Origin: Tessaracoccus lapidicaptus
GTDB lineage: Bacteria > Actinomycetota > Actinomycetes > Propionibacteriales > Propionibacteriaceae
Reading direction: 5' to 3'
NCBI RefSeq assembly: GCF_001693815.1
Contig: NZ_MBQD01000021.1
Span: 186,001-250,000, forward strand
DNA length: 64,000 bases
In this document: one piece after another, positions 29,101 through 38,240 of the stretch
Numbering within the stretch: position 1 is the stretch's first letter
Layout of the letters: every line of letters begins with the position of its first letter
The notes under the pieces: generated by a model
What the model was told of the DNA's origin: nothing
What the model saw: the letters and a program-made list of their open reading frames with translations, nothing else
Databases searched by the model: none
Program-made: the position numbers and the translations under genes

Positions 29101-30269
29101 GCTGCAGCACCTTTCTGGATGAGTGCGGTGGGGTCGGTGGTCCGGGCCGCGACGTCGAGCCGCTCCCGTCCGGTCGGGTCGTCGAACCAGCGCGGGATGA
29201 GCACAGGCGGGTGCAGGACCCCGCGGGCCTCGAGGTCGTCGGCCAGCGGGAGGTCGACGAGGGAGAACTTCCCGAGGAACAGCGCATCGAGTGTCCCGCC
29301 GCGGCGCAGGTGCGCCAACAGGTCGAGCAGGCCGCGGAGATAGATCGCATCCTTGGTCAGGCCGCCGGAGCGGAAAACGCGCATGACGGTCGTGTAGGCG
29401 CCGCCCGGGTGGAAGCCCTCGTCGACGAGGGCGGACCAGCACTCGCGGAACCCGGCCCCACCGAGCATGCGGTGCACGCTGACGACCCGGCCGGCCAGCT
29501 GGCGCAGCCGGGTCGCGGTCAGCTCCCCGCTGGCGATCTCGGCCAGGACGGCGAGCCCCTCCTGCGTCTCGTCGTAGCCCGCCAGACCCGTGCCGAGCAC
29601 CTGGAGGGGCTGGTGCGAGCCGTTGACCTGGGTGACCAGGTGGGTCCCCACTTCGTGCTGGATCAGGGCCGTGGCACGGTCGCAGGCCACCGACGCCTCC
29701 GGTCCGATGAGCAGCAGGTTGCCGGAGACCATGACCCCGGTGGAGTCCGGCCGGATCTCGGCGTGGATGTCGACGTCGGGCTCGAGCGAGCGGTAGTAGT
29801 CGATCTCCTCGCGGGCCAGGTCGAGGAACTCCTCGGCTGTCAGCCGGTCCCCGCCCCAGGACTGCGGCTCGACCCGGGCCAGGATGGCGTCGGCCGCGGT
29901 GAGGAGGTCGGGGTGCACGCCTCCGTAGAGCTCCACGCTGAGCGTTCGGAAGTCGGCGGAGTCCCGCGCGCGGAGCATGGCCAGCTGCAGCCCGAGCTCG
30001 CGCTTCTTGCCCTCAAGCAGGGACGCGACGGTGCCGTCCCGCACCGCACCGACGTCGATGCGCTCGAGCACCGTTTGGAGCACCTCCGGATCGGTTTCGA
30101 GTTCGCGGTAGGTGAAGGTGGGCTCGTCGACGTCGCCGGCCAGGAAGGCGTCCTTGACGTCGTCGGCGTCGACCGGCGTCACGTCGAGGACGAACCGGAA
30201 GCTCTGCCCGAGCTGGGACAGCTGATGATCGATGGCGCGGTCGATGACCGCCACTGGGTTGTCAGTCAC
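29097..30269 (-). CDS. QEGLA-motif (DUF1704/tyrosine carboxypeptidase-like) metallopeptidase family protein
   Basis: 390 residues. Contains HEVGTH at 205-210 (His205, Glu206, His210) and Glu237 within YDETQEGLAVLAE, the spacing expected for a gluzincin zinc site. This matches the DUF1704 family, often annotated as flavohemoglobin expression-modulating QEGLA protein; eukaryotic relatives (MATCAP) are tyrosine carboxypeptidases. Peptidase activity here is inferred from motif and family. GTG start at 30269 overlaps the preceding gene by 8 nt. The middle gene of an amidohydrolase-peptidase-ligase operon. Confidence 0.78.
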   Translation of the reverse strand: MTDNPVAVIDRAIDHQLSQLGQSFRFVLDVTPVDADDVKDAFLAGDVDEPTFTYRELETDPEVLQTVLERIDVGAVRDGTVASLLEGKKRELGLQLAMLRARDSADFRTLSVELYGGVHPDLLTAADAILARVEPQSWGGDRLTAEEFLDLAREEIDYYRSLEPDVDIHAEIRPDSTGVMVSGNLLLIGPEASVACDRATALIQHEVGTHLVTQVNGSHQPLQVLGTGLAGYDETQEGLAVLAEIASGELTATRLRQLAGRVVSVHRMLGGAGFRECWSALVDEGFHPGGAYTTVMRVFRSGGLTKDAIYLRGLLDLLAHLRRGGTLDALFLGKFSLVDLPLADDLEARGVLHPPVLIPRWFDDPTGRERLDVAARTTDPTALIQKGAAA

Positions 30270-31026
30270 GGGGCAGCGCCTCCAGGACCGGGTCCATCGT
30301 GGCGGCGAGCGCCCGCGACAGGAAGGTGATGCGGTCGTCGTCGGGGACGCCCGTCCACTCGTCCATGAAGGTCTTCTTGAACTCGATCGCGAGCACGCAG
30401 CCGACGCCGGCGTAGCGGTCGTGGACCCACCAGGCAAGGTTCTGTCCCTTGAACTTCACGTTCTCGCGGATGTCGAAGCCCTGGCCGAGCATCGAGCCGC
30501 GGAACGCGTCGACCACGCCCTGGAAGCGGTCGAGATCTACCGAGCCGGTACCCAGGTTGATCTCCGGGTTCTCGACCCACGGCTCGGCGTCGGCCTCCTC
30601 ACCGTGGCGGCGGTGGTTGTAGGAGTGCACGTCGTAGAGGACGAAGGGGCCACGGGCCGCCACGGCGTCGAGGCGCTCCCCCAGCGCCGCGAAGAAGCCG
30701 TCATAGACCTCGAGCGAGCGAGCGACGACGTCGTCCGGGAGCGGATCGACCGACCACATGTGCAGGCCCCACGCGTCCTCGGGCCGGCGGTACACCGCCT
30801 TCTCCCGGACGCGGTTCAGATCGGTCTCGAAGCGCGAGCGGTGCACCCGCACCCTGGCGGGCGCCAGCGCCGCGATGCGGTCGGTGTAGGGGTCCTCCTC
30901 GCGGAACCGGTCGTCCTCGGGCAGCACCATCAGGTCTGCGACCTCCGGCCGCAGATCATGCCCCCCGTGGATGGACGTGGCGACGAGTTGCCCGGACCAG
31001 TCCCCGACGAATTCGAATGGTTCCAT
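30262..31026 (-). CDS. N-formylglutamate amidohydrolase family protein
   Basis: 254 residues of the N-formylglutamate amidohydrolase (zinc hydrolase) family: SIHGGHD near the N-terminus, VHRSRFETDLNR, VLYDVHSYNHRR and CVLAIEFKKTFMDE. Members cleave N-formyl-glutamate or related N-acyl amino acids. No hut (histidine degradation) genes are adjacent, arguing for another role. The ATG at 31026 (MEPFEFVG) is preceded by an AAGGAT box 6 nt upstream. First gene of the operon. Confidence 0.82.
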   Translation of the reverse strand: MEPFEFVGDWSGQLVATSIHGGHDLRPEVADLMVLPEDDRFREEDPYTDRIAALAPARVRVHRSRFETDLNRVREKAVYRRPEDAWGLHMWSVDPLPDDVVARSLEVYDGFFAALGERLDAVAARGPFVLYDVHSYNHRRHGEEADAEPWVENPEINLGTGSVDLDRFQGVVDAFRGSMLGQGFDIRENVKFKGQNLAWWVHDRYAGVGCVLAIEFKKTFMDEWTGVPDDDRITFLSRALAATMDPVLEALPRD

Positions 31027-31078
31027 GCCCCCATCCTTACCCCGCTCCGGGGAGGACGACACGGATCCGGGTGAAGAT

Positions 31079-32491
31079 TCAGCCCTCGATGAGTGCGCGC
31101 AGCGCGCCGGCGTCGCGCGGCAGCTCCACCACGTGCCGAGGCAGATCCTCGATGCCGGCGAATCGCTCAGGGCGGGGCGGCACCTGGCCGGTCGCCTCGA
31201 CGATGGTGGCGGCGAACTTCACTGGCAGCGCCGTCTCGAGGACGACGATGGGTGCCGGCACCCCGCTGGCGCGCGCGACGTGCACGGCGTCGGCGGTGTG
31301 CGGGTCGATCATCACGCCGTCGGCGTCGAGGACGCGGCGGATCTCCGCCAGCCGGTCCGCATGCGTGGAGGTGCCGGCCACGAACCCGAACCGCTCGAGC
31401 TGGCCGGCGAACTCGGGTGTCGCCGAGAGGTCGAACTCGCCGTCGGCCAGGTCGTCGACGAACAGCGCCCGCAGGCGGTCGGCGTCGCGGCCCAGGAGAT
31501 CGAAGACGAACCGCTCGAAGTTCGAGGCCTTGGAGATGTCCATGGACGGCGACGACGTGGCCAGCGTCTCGGACGCCCCGCGGATTCGGTATCGCCCGGT
31601 GCGGAAGAACTCCTCGAGCACGTTGTTCTCGTTGGTCGCCAGGATCAGGCGATGGATCGGCAGCCCCATCTGGCGGGCGATGTGCCCGGCCGCGATGTTG
31701 CCGAAGTTGCCCGACGGAACCGCGAAGCTCACCGGGGCGTCCCCGGGGATCTGCAGCCAGGCGGCGAAGTAGTACACGATCTGCGCCATGAGCCGGGCCC
31801 AGTTGATCGAGTTCACGGCGCCGAGGCGGTGCCGGGCCTTGAAGTCGGCGTCGGCGTTGAGCTCCTTGACCAGGTCCTGGCAGTCGTCGAACACGCCCTC
31901 GACGGCGATGTTGACGATGCCGGGGTCGTCGATCGAGAACATCTGCGCCTGTTGGAAGGGGGTCATGCGCCCCCGCGGCGACAGCATGAACACCCGCACG
32001 CCCGGCTTACCGAGCAGCGCGTACTCCGCCGAGGAGCCGGTGTCACCGGACGTGGCCCCCACGATGGTGATGGTCTCGCCCCGCCGGGCCAGTTCGTAGG
32101 CGAACAGCTCCCCCAGCAGCTGCATCGCCATGTCCTTGAAGGCCGCGGACGGCCCGTTGCTGAGGTGCGCCAGCCACAGCCCGTCGCTGAGGCGAGTGAC
32201 CGGCACGACGGCCGGATCGAGGAACTTCTCCGGGGCGTAGGCCCGTTCGACGATGCCGCGGAGGTCGTCGGCCGGGATGTCGTCGACGAAGAGGCGCACG
32301 ATCTCGAAGGCCAACCCCGCGTATCCGTCGCGGGCGAGGAGTTCCCGCCACGCCTCCAGGGTCTCGGGGGTCACCGTCGGGTAGGCCTCCGGCAGGTACA
32401 GGCCGCCGTCGGCGGCCAGGCCCTCGAGCAGGATGTCGCTGAACCGCTTGCCGGGCCGGCCCGAGGTGTCACGGGTGGAGATGTAGCGCAT
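31079..32491 (-). CDS. thrC: Threonine synthase
   Basis: 470-residue PLP enzyme converting O-phosphohomoserine to L-threonine. PLP lysine is Lys119 in GPSAAFKDMAMQ, with the phosphate loop GATSGDTGSSAEYALL and SGNFGNIAAG. It is the long (bacterial/yeast-like) type. Start ATG 32491 (MRYISTRDTSG) is chosen over 32500 because it matches the family and because TAGCAT (32504-32499) ends 7 nt before it. Not clustered with hom/thrB. Confidence 0.95.
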   Translation of the reverse strand: MRYISTRDTSGRPGKRFSDILLEGLAADGGLYLPEAYPTVTPETLEAWRELLARDGYAGLAFEIVRLFVDDIPADDLRGIVERAYAPEKFLDPAVVPVTRLSDGLWLAHLSNGPSAAFKDMAMQLLGELFAYELARRGETITIVGATSGDTGSSAEYALLGKPGVRVFMLSPRGRMTPFQQAQMFSIDDPGIVNIAVEGVFDDCQDLVKELNADADFKARHRLGAVNSINWARLMAQIVYYFAAWLQIPGDAPVSFAVPSGNFGNIAAGHIARQMGLPIHRLILATNENNVLEEFFRTGRYRIRGASETLATSSPSMDISKASNFERFVFDLLGRDADRLRALFVDDLADGEFDLSATPEFAGQLERFGFVAGTSTHADRLAEIRRVLDADGVMIDPHTADAVHVARASGVPAPIVVLETALPVKFAATIVEATGQVPPRPERFAGIEDLPRHVVELPRDAGALRALIEG

Positions 32492-32509
32492 GCGCGCCAT
32501 GCTACCGAG

Positions 32510-33385
32510 CTAGTTCTTGATGTCGCGCCGCTCGAACAGCGGGAGCGTGACCGCCGCCACCAGCAGGACCACCAGCAGGTGGTAGACGACCGCCTCCACC
32601 CGGCCGATCGTCAGGAACATCTCGCCCGCTATGTTGTAGGACTCGGCCGATCCGTGGAGCAACGCGTAGGCCTGCTGGGTCGGCAGGAGGTGGTACACCC
32701 ACCCCGGCAGAGTGGCCTCGACGCTCAGCGACAGCGTCAGCACGTCGACGACGAACACCCCGAGCAGGAGCGTGGCCGCGACGCTGGCCCCGCCGGCCAG
32801 CACCGTCAGCAGCCCGCCCAGGGCGCCGAGCACGAGCCCGTAGAAGAGGGCCGCCAGCACGAGTCCCAGGAGGACCGGTGTGGCGTCGAACGCCTGGTAG
32901 CCGTTGAGGGCGATGAACCAGATCGCGGACACGACGGTGCTGACCACGGTCGCGATGGCCATCACGCTCCCGCCCAGGAGCCCCGAGACGGCGCTGCGCG
33001 TGAGCACCAGCGCCGTCCTGCGCGGGGTGAAGGTGAGCTGGGTGGCCACGGCGCCGGACCGGAAGTCGGAGCCGACGTAGAGCACGGTGATCCCGAGCGT
33101 CATGAGCGCGATCATCACGACGAACGGCAGGATGCCCGACTCGACGACGACCGAGAACGGCCACGGGCTCCGCAGATAGTCCGCGACGCTGCACTCCGGG
33201 CACTCACCGCCGGGGATGCTGTCGAACGCGGCCTGGCCCTCCGCCAGTTCCGCCTGCGAGAGCGGCCGGGCTGCGTCCATCCACAGCATCGGCGCCGCGA
33301 GGCTGACGAGCAGCACGGCGAGCAGTCCCCAGAGGAACCGGCGCCGGTAGCGGAGCCGGTTGAGTTCGGCGCGCAACAGATCCAT
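32510..33385 (-). CDS. ABC transporter permease (ABC-2 type)
   Basis: 291 residues, about six hydrophobic segments, beginning MDLLRAELNRLRYRRRF with a first helix at 15-35 and a short extracytoplasmic loop holding CPEC (about residues 60-65). Partner of the ATPase upstream: the ATG overlaps that TGA by one base (TGATG); a GTG three nt earlier is possible. Substrate unknown. Confidence 0.8.
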   Translation of the reverse strand: MDLLRAELNRLRYRRRFLWGLLAVLLVSLAAPMLWMDAARPLSQAELAEGQAAFDSIPGGECPECSVADYLRSPWPFSVVVESGILPFVVMIALMTLGITVLYVGSDFRSGAVATQLTFTPRRTALVLTRSAVSGLLGGSVMAIATVVSTVVSAIWFIALNGYQAFDATPVLLGLVLAALFYGLVLGALGGLLTVLAGGASVAATLLLGVFVVDVLTLSLSVEATLPGWVYHLLPTQQAYALLHGSAESYNIAGEMFLTIGRVEAVVYHLLVVLLVAAVTLPLFERRDIKN

Positions 33386-34359
33386 CACGCCACCTCCCGC
33401 CGGCGACCTTGGGCGCCGACGAGGTCCGCGCCCGAGGTGAGATCCAGGAAGACGCGCTCGAGGCTCTCCCGCTCCAGGGACAGGTGGTCGGGCCAGAGGT
33501 CGGCCCGACCGAGCTCGCGCGCGATGTCGGCGGGGCAGGGCGCGGCCGCGCTCCGGGCGAGGACCCGCACCCCGCCCTCGGCCGGTTCGACGCGCCACCC
33601 GGCGCGCCGCAGCACCTCCGCCGCGGCCACCGGCCGGTCGATCCCGACCCGGACGTGCGGCGTCGCTCCCTCCAGGAACTGGCCCATGGGGCCCGCCGCG
33701 ACGACGCGGCCCTGCGCGATGATCGACACCGAGTCGGCGACCTGCTCGATCTCGGACAGGATGTGCGACGACACCAACACGGTGATCCCCGCGTCAGCCA
33801 GGTCGCGCATCGTGGCACGGATGTCGCGGATGCCGACGGGGTCCAGCCCGTTGGTGGGTTCGTCGAAGATGAGCAGCTCGGGGCGCTTGAGCAGGGTCGC
33901 CGCGATGGCCAGCCGCTGCTTCATCCCGAGCGAGTAGGTGCCGAAGTCGCGGTCGGCGTCGGCGCCCAGGCCGACCTCGAGGAGCACCTCCGTCACGCGT
34001 CGGCGGTAGACGCCGATCGAGTCGGCCAGCACGTCGAGGTTGTGCCGCCCGGTCATGCGCGGCGCGAAGCGGGGCGACTCGACGATGGCGCCGACCCGGC
34101 CGATAACCCGCGGCAGCTCGGCCGGGACCTCGTGCCCCAGCAGCCGCACCGTGCCGGCGTCGGCCCGCACGAGCCCCAGGAGGATGCGGATCGACGTGGT
34201 CTTGCCCGAGCCGTTGGGGCCGAGGAGCCCGTGGACGCCACCACGCGGCACCCGCAGGTCCAACCCGGCCAGGACGCGCCGCCCCCCGTAGCGCTTCACC
34301 AACCCCGTGGCCTCGACGGCCCAGTCGGATGCCCCGTCGGGCCAGGCGATGTGAGTCAT
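33385..34359 (-). CDS. ABC transporter ATP-binding protein (BcrA/lantibiotic-efflux type)
   Basis: 324-residue ATPase: Walker A GPNGSGKTT, Q-loop followed by signature YSLGMKQRLA, Walker B LLIFDEP, switch SSHILSE. The C-terminal 90 residues match the extension of bacitracin/antimicrobial-peptide transporters. Start ATG 34359 follows TAGCGT at 34372-34367, 7 nt upstream. With the single permease it forms a two-gene efflux or envelope-stress module; no sensor kinase is adjacent, so its inducer is unknown. Confidence 0.85.
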   Translation of the reverse strand: MTHIAWPDGASDWAVEATGLVKRYGGRRVLAGLDLRVPRGGVHGLLGPNGSGKTTSIRILLGLVRADAGTVRLLGHEVPAELPRVIGRVGAIVESPRFAPRMTGRHNLDVLADSIGVYRRRVTEVLLEVGLGADADRDFGTYSLGMKQRLAIAATLLKRPELLIFDEPTNGLDPVGIRDIRATMRDLADAGITVLVSSHILSEIEQVADSVSIIAQGRVVAAGPMGQFLEGATPHVRVGIDRPVAAAEVLRRAGWRVEPAEGGVRVLARSAAAPCPADIARELGRADLWPDHLSLERESLERVFLDLTSGADLVGAQGRRREVA

Positions 34360-34433
34360 GGCACCGACGCTAGCCCGTGCGGCGCACGCCCCGGATCCGC
34401 CCGTGGTCCCTGCGGAATGGGCCCGCGGTCGTC

Positions 34434-35900
34434 CTAGCGGCCCGCTGCGGGCAGGGGGCTGACCGCGGCGCGGGCCATCCACCGCCACAACAGCCCCAGG
34501 GGGACCGCCACCAGCGGCATCGCGATGAGCGGCGGCATCATCGTCTGGAGCGCGGGGAGCAGGGTGAAGCCGACCACGACCACCAGCCAGGCCCGATGCC
34601 AGCGGGCCCCGGTGCGCCAGAAGACGTACAGCGGCAGCAGCCAGGTCAGGTACCAGGGCTGCAACGCAGGGCCCAGGACACAGAACGCCGCCAGCACGGC
34701 CATCGCGAAGGCCCAGGGGTCGCGCGGGTCGTCGCCGCGGGGCCCCAGCTTGACCCAGGCCACGGCTACTGCGGCGAGGATGAGCAGTGTCGACACGGCG
34801 GTGACGATCGAGTTGGCGGCGTCGTCGGTGAGGGGGTAGCGCAGCCCCTCGGCCACCCATGACAGCGGCGCGTTGCTCATGGCTCCGACGGGGTTGCCGG
34901 CGGTCGGGCTCCGCCACCCGAAGCCGAACCGCAGCGACGTCAACGCGAACACCGCGATGGTCACCACCCCGGGGACGACCGCGGTGAGGGCCAGTCGCCA
35001 CCATCCCGCAGCGCTCCCGCGGGCCGGGTGGGCATCCGACCCGGCGACGGCGGGCGCCGCCCCCCAGGACCGGAACCGCACCGCCCAGGCCACGGCGACC
35101 ACGCCCAGCCCGTAGAGGGCGGCCGACTGCTTGATGCCCATCGCCAGGCCCAGCAGCACGCCCGCGACGAGCAGCCCGCGCCACCCCCGCCAGCCGAGGT
35201 CGGTGGCGGCGAGCAGCGCGGCCACGCCCAGCGCCACCATGAGCGCGTCGTTGTGCACGCCGCCCACCCACTGGATCAGCATGATCGGGTTGGTGAGGCC
35301 GGCCCAGATCACCAAGCCCTCGTCGAGGGCGAATCGCCGGGCCAGCCGCCGCAGCACGAGGCCGAGCAGCAGCAGCGCCAGCAGGTTCGGCAGGCGCAGC
35401 GCCACGGTGGTCCAGTACGGATGGCTGCCCGTCAGCTGCGCGAGGGCCCCGAACAGCTCCAGTGACAACGCCGGGTACACCGCGGTGGTCTCGAACCAGT
35501 GCACTCCGACGAGCAGGCCCGGCTGCCCCGCGTCGCCTAGGGCGGTCGTGTACGGGTCGACCCCGCGGGCCACCATCCACCCCTGGGCGGCGTAGGCGTA
35601 CGCGTCCCGGGAGTACATCGGCAGTGCCATCAGCATCGGGGCGGACCAGACGGCGGAGGGGATCCACTGGCGCCGGAAACGCGGGCCGATCTGCCACCAG
35701 GCCAGCAGCAGGACCGCCAGCGCCGGCAGCGAGACCGCGGCCCGCCACCAGGAGTCGCCGCGCTCCAGGAGCCCCGGCGCGTCGACGAACTGGGTGCCGA
35801 CCAGCGACAGGATGGCCACGAGACCCGCGACAGTCCACCACCACGGCGCCCGGGGATGACCGCCGGGGGCGGGCCGCAGCCAGCCGATCCATCGGTCCAC
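34434..35900 (-). CDS. Polyprenol-phosphomannose-dependent alpha-1,6-mannosyltransferase-like (MptA/B family)
   Basis: 488-residue GT-C glycosyltransferase with about 12-13 hydrophobic segments. An acidic/polar loop with MYSRDAYAYAAQGWMVARGVDPY follows the second segment, and ALQPWYLTWLLPLY lies near the C-terminus; both are typical of MptA/MptB and related mannosyltransferases making lipomannan-type glycolipids. GTG 35900 is preceded by GGAGGAG and by TAGGCT at 35938-35933, so this gene has a leader. Donor and acceptor are inferred from family only. Confidence 0.7.
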   Translation of the reverse strand: MDRWIGWLRPAPGGHPRAPWWWTVAGLVAILSLVGTQFVDAPGLLERGDSWWRAAVSLPALAVLLLAWWQIGPRFRRQWIPSAVWSAPMLMALPMYSRDAYAYAAQGWMVARGVDPYTTALGDAGQPGLLVGVHWFETTAVYPALSLELFGALAQLTGSHPYWTTVALRLPNLLALLLLGLVLRRLARRFALDEGLVIWAGLTNPIMLIQWVGGVHNDALMVALGVAALLAATDLGWRGWRGLLVAGVLLGLAMGIKQSAALYGLGVVAVAWAVRFRSWGAAPAVAGSDAHPARGSAAGWWRLALTAVVPGVVTIAVFALTSLRFGFGWRSPTAGNPVGAMSNAPLSWVAEGLRYPLTDDAANSIVTAVSTLLILAAVAVAWVKLGPRGDDPRDPWAFAMAVLAAFCVLGPALQPWYLTWLLPLYVFWRTGARWHRAWLVVVVGFTLLPALQTMMPPLIAMPLVAVPLGLLWRWMARAAVSPLPAAGR

Positions 35901-35995
35901 GCGGCGCCTCCTCCCCGACTCCAAGCCGCACCAGCCTACCGGCCGGAGCGCCGCGACCCCTCCCCCGCCCCTGCGGGGGCGGTTACCCTGGGTCA

Positions 35996-36373
35996 ATGCG
36001 ACTCGCCATGTGCAGCCTCCACGTCACGGATCCGGGAGCGGCCCACCGCTTCTACACCGACGTGCTCGGCTTCGAGACCATGATCGCGATGCCGGAGCAT
36101 CACGTGTTCGTCATCACCGGCCGCGGGCAGGACGTCGGCCTGCTGCTGGAGCCGAGCGACCATCCGGTGGCCTCCGCCTACCGGGCGGGCCTGTACGCCG
36201 AGCGCATCCCGGCCCTCGTCGTCGGCACCGACGACCTGGATGCGGACATCGAACGGCTGTCGGCGCAGGGCATCGGCTTCGTGAGCGAACGCTTCACCGA
36301 CGCGTCGGGCTCGTCGATCAACCTCGACGACACCGTCGGCAACATCATCCAGCTGCATGAGGCCGCGCGATGA
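35996..36373 (+). CDS. VOC (glyoxalase/bleomycin resistance) superfamily protein
   Basis: 125 residues with two beta-alpha-beta-beta-beta units: MRLAMCSLHVTDPGAAHRFY and VVGTDDLDADIERLSAQG, ending FTDASGSSINLDDTVGNIIQL. Possible metal ligands are present, but which reaction it performs cannot be told. ATG at 35996 follows TACCCT (35984-35989), and a hairpin (35965-35982) lies just upstream. Its stop overlaps the ndh start (ATGA). Confidence 0.75.
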   Translation: MRLAMCSLHVTDPGAAHRFYTDVLGFETMIAMPEHHVFVITGRGQDVGLLLEPSDHPVASAYRAGLYAERIPALVVGTDDLDADIERLSAQGIGFVSERFTDASGSSINLDDTVGNIIQLHEAAR

Positions 36374-37728
36374 GCCGGCACCGCGTCGTCATCATCGGCT
36401 CCGGCTTCGGGGGGCTGTTCGCCGCCAAGGCGCTCCGCCGCGCCGACGTCGAGGTGACGCTGATCGCCAAGACCACGCATCACCTCTTCCAGCCGCTCCT
36501 GTACCAGGTGGCCACCGGGGTGCTGTCCGAGGGCGAGATCGCGCCGGCCACGCGGGAGATCCTGCGCCGGCAGGCCAACGCGCAGGTCCTCCTCGGGCTG
36601 GTCGAGGACATCGACCTCACCAACCGCGTCGTGAAGTGGCGGTTCCACAACGAGTACAACGAGACGCCCTACGACTCGCTGATCGTGGCCGCCGGCGCCG
36701 GGCAGTCCTACTTCGGCAACGACCACTTCGCCACGTTCGCCCCCGGCATGAAGTCCATCGACGACGCCCTCGAGCTCCGGGCCCGGATCTTCAGCGCGTT
36801 CGAGATCGCCGAATTCACCCACGACCCGGACGAGCGCACCCGCATGCTGACGTTCACCGTCGTGGGCGCCGGCCCCACCGGTGTGGAGATGGCCGGCCAG
36901 ATCCGCGAGCTGGCCACCTCGACGCTGCGCAACGAGTTCCGCACCATCGACCCGGCGAGCGCGCGGGTGCTGCTCATCGACGGCGCCGACCAGGTGCTGC
37001 CCCCGTTCGGACCCGAACTCGGCGCCAAGTCCCAGGAGACGCTGGAACGGCTCGGGGTTGAGGTGAAGCTGGGCGCCCTGGTCACCGACGTCGACGACAA
37101 CGGGCTGACCATCCGGTACAAGGACGGGACCACGGAGCGCATCGAGTCGTTCGCGAAGGTGTGGGCGGCCGGTGTGCAGGGCAACGAGCTGGGCCGGACG
37201 CTGGCCGAGCAGTCGGGGGCCGAGCTCGACCGCGCGGGCCGGGTCGTCGTGGAGCCTGACCTCAGCCTCCCCGGTCACCCCGAGGTGTTCGTCGTCGGCG
37301 ACCTGATGGCGGTGCCGGGGGTGCCGGGGGTGGCGCAGGGCGCGATTCAGGGCGCGCGGCACGCCGCCGCGAAGATCCGCTCCCGCCTCGAGCACACCGG
37401 GGATCCGGGCGCGTTCAAGTACAAGGACAAGGGCTCGATGGCGACGATCTCCAAGTTCGCGGCCGTCGCGAAGATCGGGTCGATCAAGCTCAGCGGCTTC
37501 ATCGCCTGGGTCGCGTGGCTGTTCCTGCACCTGCTCTACATCGCCGGCTTCAAGCAGCGGGTCACCACGCTGCTCAGCTGGGCCATCACCTTCATCACCA
37601 ACGGCCGCTCCCAGCGGGTCGTCACGAACCAGCAGATGGTCGGTCGGCTCGCGCTCGAGCACCTCGGCCGTGGCAGTTCGGGTCGGCTCATCAAGGGCCG
37701 CCGCGACGAACTCACCCCGGGATCCTGA
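36370..37728 (+). CDS. ndh: Type II NADH dehydrogenase (NADH:quinone oxidoreductase)
   Basis: 452-residue flavoprotein: FAD motif GSGFGGLFAAKAL at the N-terminus, NADH motif VVGAGPTGVEMAGQI near 170, and VFVVGDLM with FAD contact near 300. C-terminal amphipathic and hydrophobic stretch (SGFIAWVAWLFLHLLYIAGF) is a membrane anchor, as in bacterial NDH-2. Oxidises NADH and reduces menaquinone without proton pumping. Translation coupled to the VOC gene. Confidence 0.93.
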   Translation: MSRHRVVIIGSGFGGLFAAKALRRADVEVTLIAKTTHHLFQPLLYQVATGVLSEGEIAPATREILRRQANAQVLLGLVEDIDLTNRVVKWRFHNEYNETPYDSLIVAAGAGQSYFGNDHFATFAPGMKSIDDALELRARIFSAFEIAEFTHDPDERTRMLTFTVVGAGPTGVEMAGQIRELATSTLRNEFRTIDPASARVLLIDGADQVLPPFGPELGAKSQETLERLGVEVKLGALVTDVDDNGLTIRYKDGTTERIESFAKVWAAGVQGNELGRTLAEQSGAELDRAGRVVVEPDLSLPGHPEVFVVGDLMAVPGVPGVAQGAIQGARHAAAKIRSRLEHTGDPGAFKYKDKGSMATISKFAAVAKIGSIKLSGFIAWVAWLFLHLLYIAGFKQRVTTLLSWAITFITNGRSQRVVTNQQMVGRLALEHLGRGSSGRLIKGRRDELTPGS

Positions 37729-37729
37729 C

Positions 37730-38200
37730 GTGCGGGGCTTTCTTCGCGTCCTGCGCGATCTCGGACTGCTCGTCGCGCGCGTCGTCGCGGGCGTGACCCT
37801 CGTGGCCCGCGGCTGGCACCGGTGGCAGGTCACCGGGCTCGACGCCCAGGAGGCGGTCCTCCGGGCCGCCGGACTGCCGAACCCTGAGGTGCTCGCGCTC
37901 GCCGCCGTCGCCTTCGAACTCATCGGGGGCGTCCTGCTGGTCTTCGGACTGGCCACCCCGCTGGTGGGGCTCGGGATCGTCGCGGTGAACGTCGCCGTCA
38001 TCCTGACGACCCGCGCCGACGCCGGCTTCTATCAGCACGGGGGCGGCTGGGAGTACAACGCCGCCCAGGCGGCCCTGGGGCTGGTGTTCCTGGTGTTCGG
38101 CGCCGGCCGGACCGGTCTGGACCATCTGTTCGTCCGCCCCCGCGACGACCACGACCGCCTGATCGCCGACCCGCACGACGCACAGCTCGCTCACAGCTGA
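37730..38200 (+). CDS. DoxX family membrane protein
   Basis: 156 residues, four hydrophobic segments, with the DoxX pattern LLVARVVAGVTLVARGWHRW and a Gly-rich GGVLLVFG. The GTG at 37730 is 1 nt after the ndh stop, so it is in the same operon. DoxX proteins are linked to quinone/redox or thiol stress in other bacteria; the function here is not shown by sequence. Confidence 0.8.
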   Translation: MRGFLRVLRDLGLLVARVVAGVTLVARGWHRWQVTGLDAQEAVLRAAGLPNPEVLALAAVAFELIGGVLLVFGLATPLVGLGIVAVNVAVILTTRADAGFYQHGGGWEYNAAQAALGLVFLVFGAGRTGLDHLFVRPRDDHDRLIADPHDAQLAHS

Positions 38201-38240
38201 CGCATAGCGTCGGCCCTGTCGGGGGTGCCAGAGTAGGCGC

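Noticed and set aside
30971-33937. 988-codon + strand open frame across thrC and the ABC permease
   Set aside because: Crosses several real minus-strand genes, has no recognisable domain and no plausible start signal.
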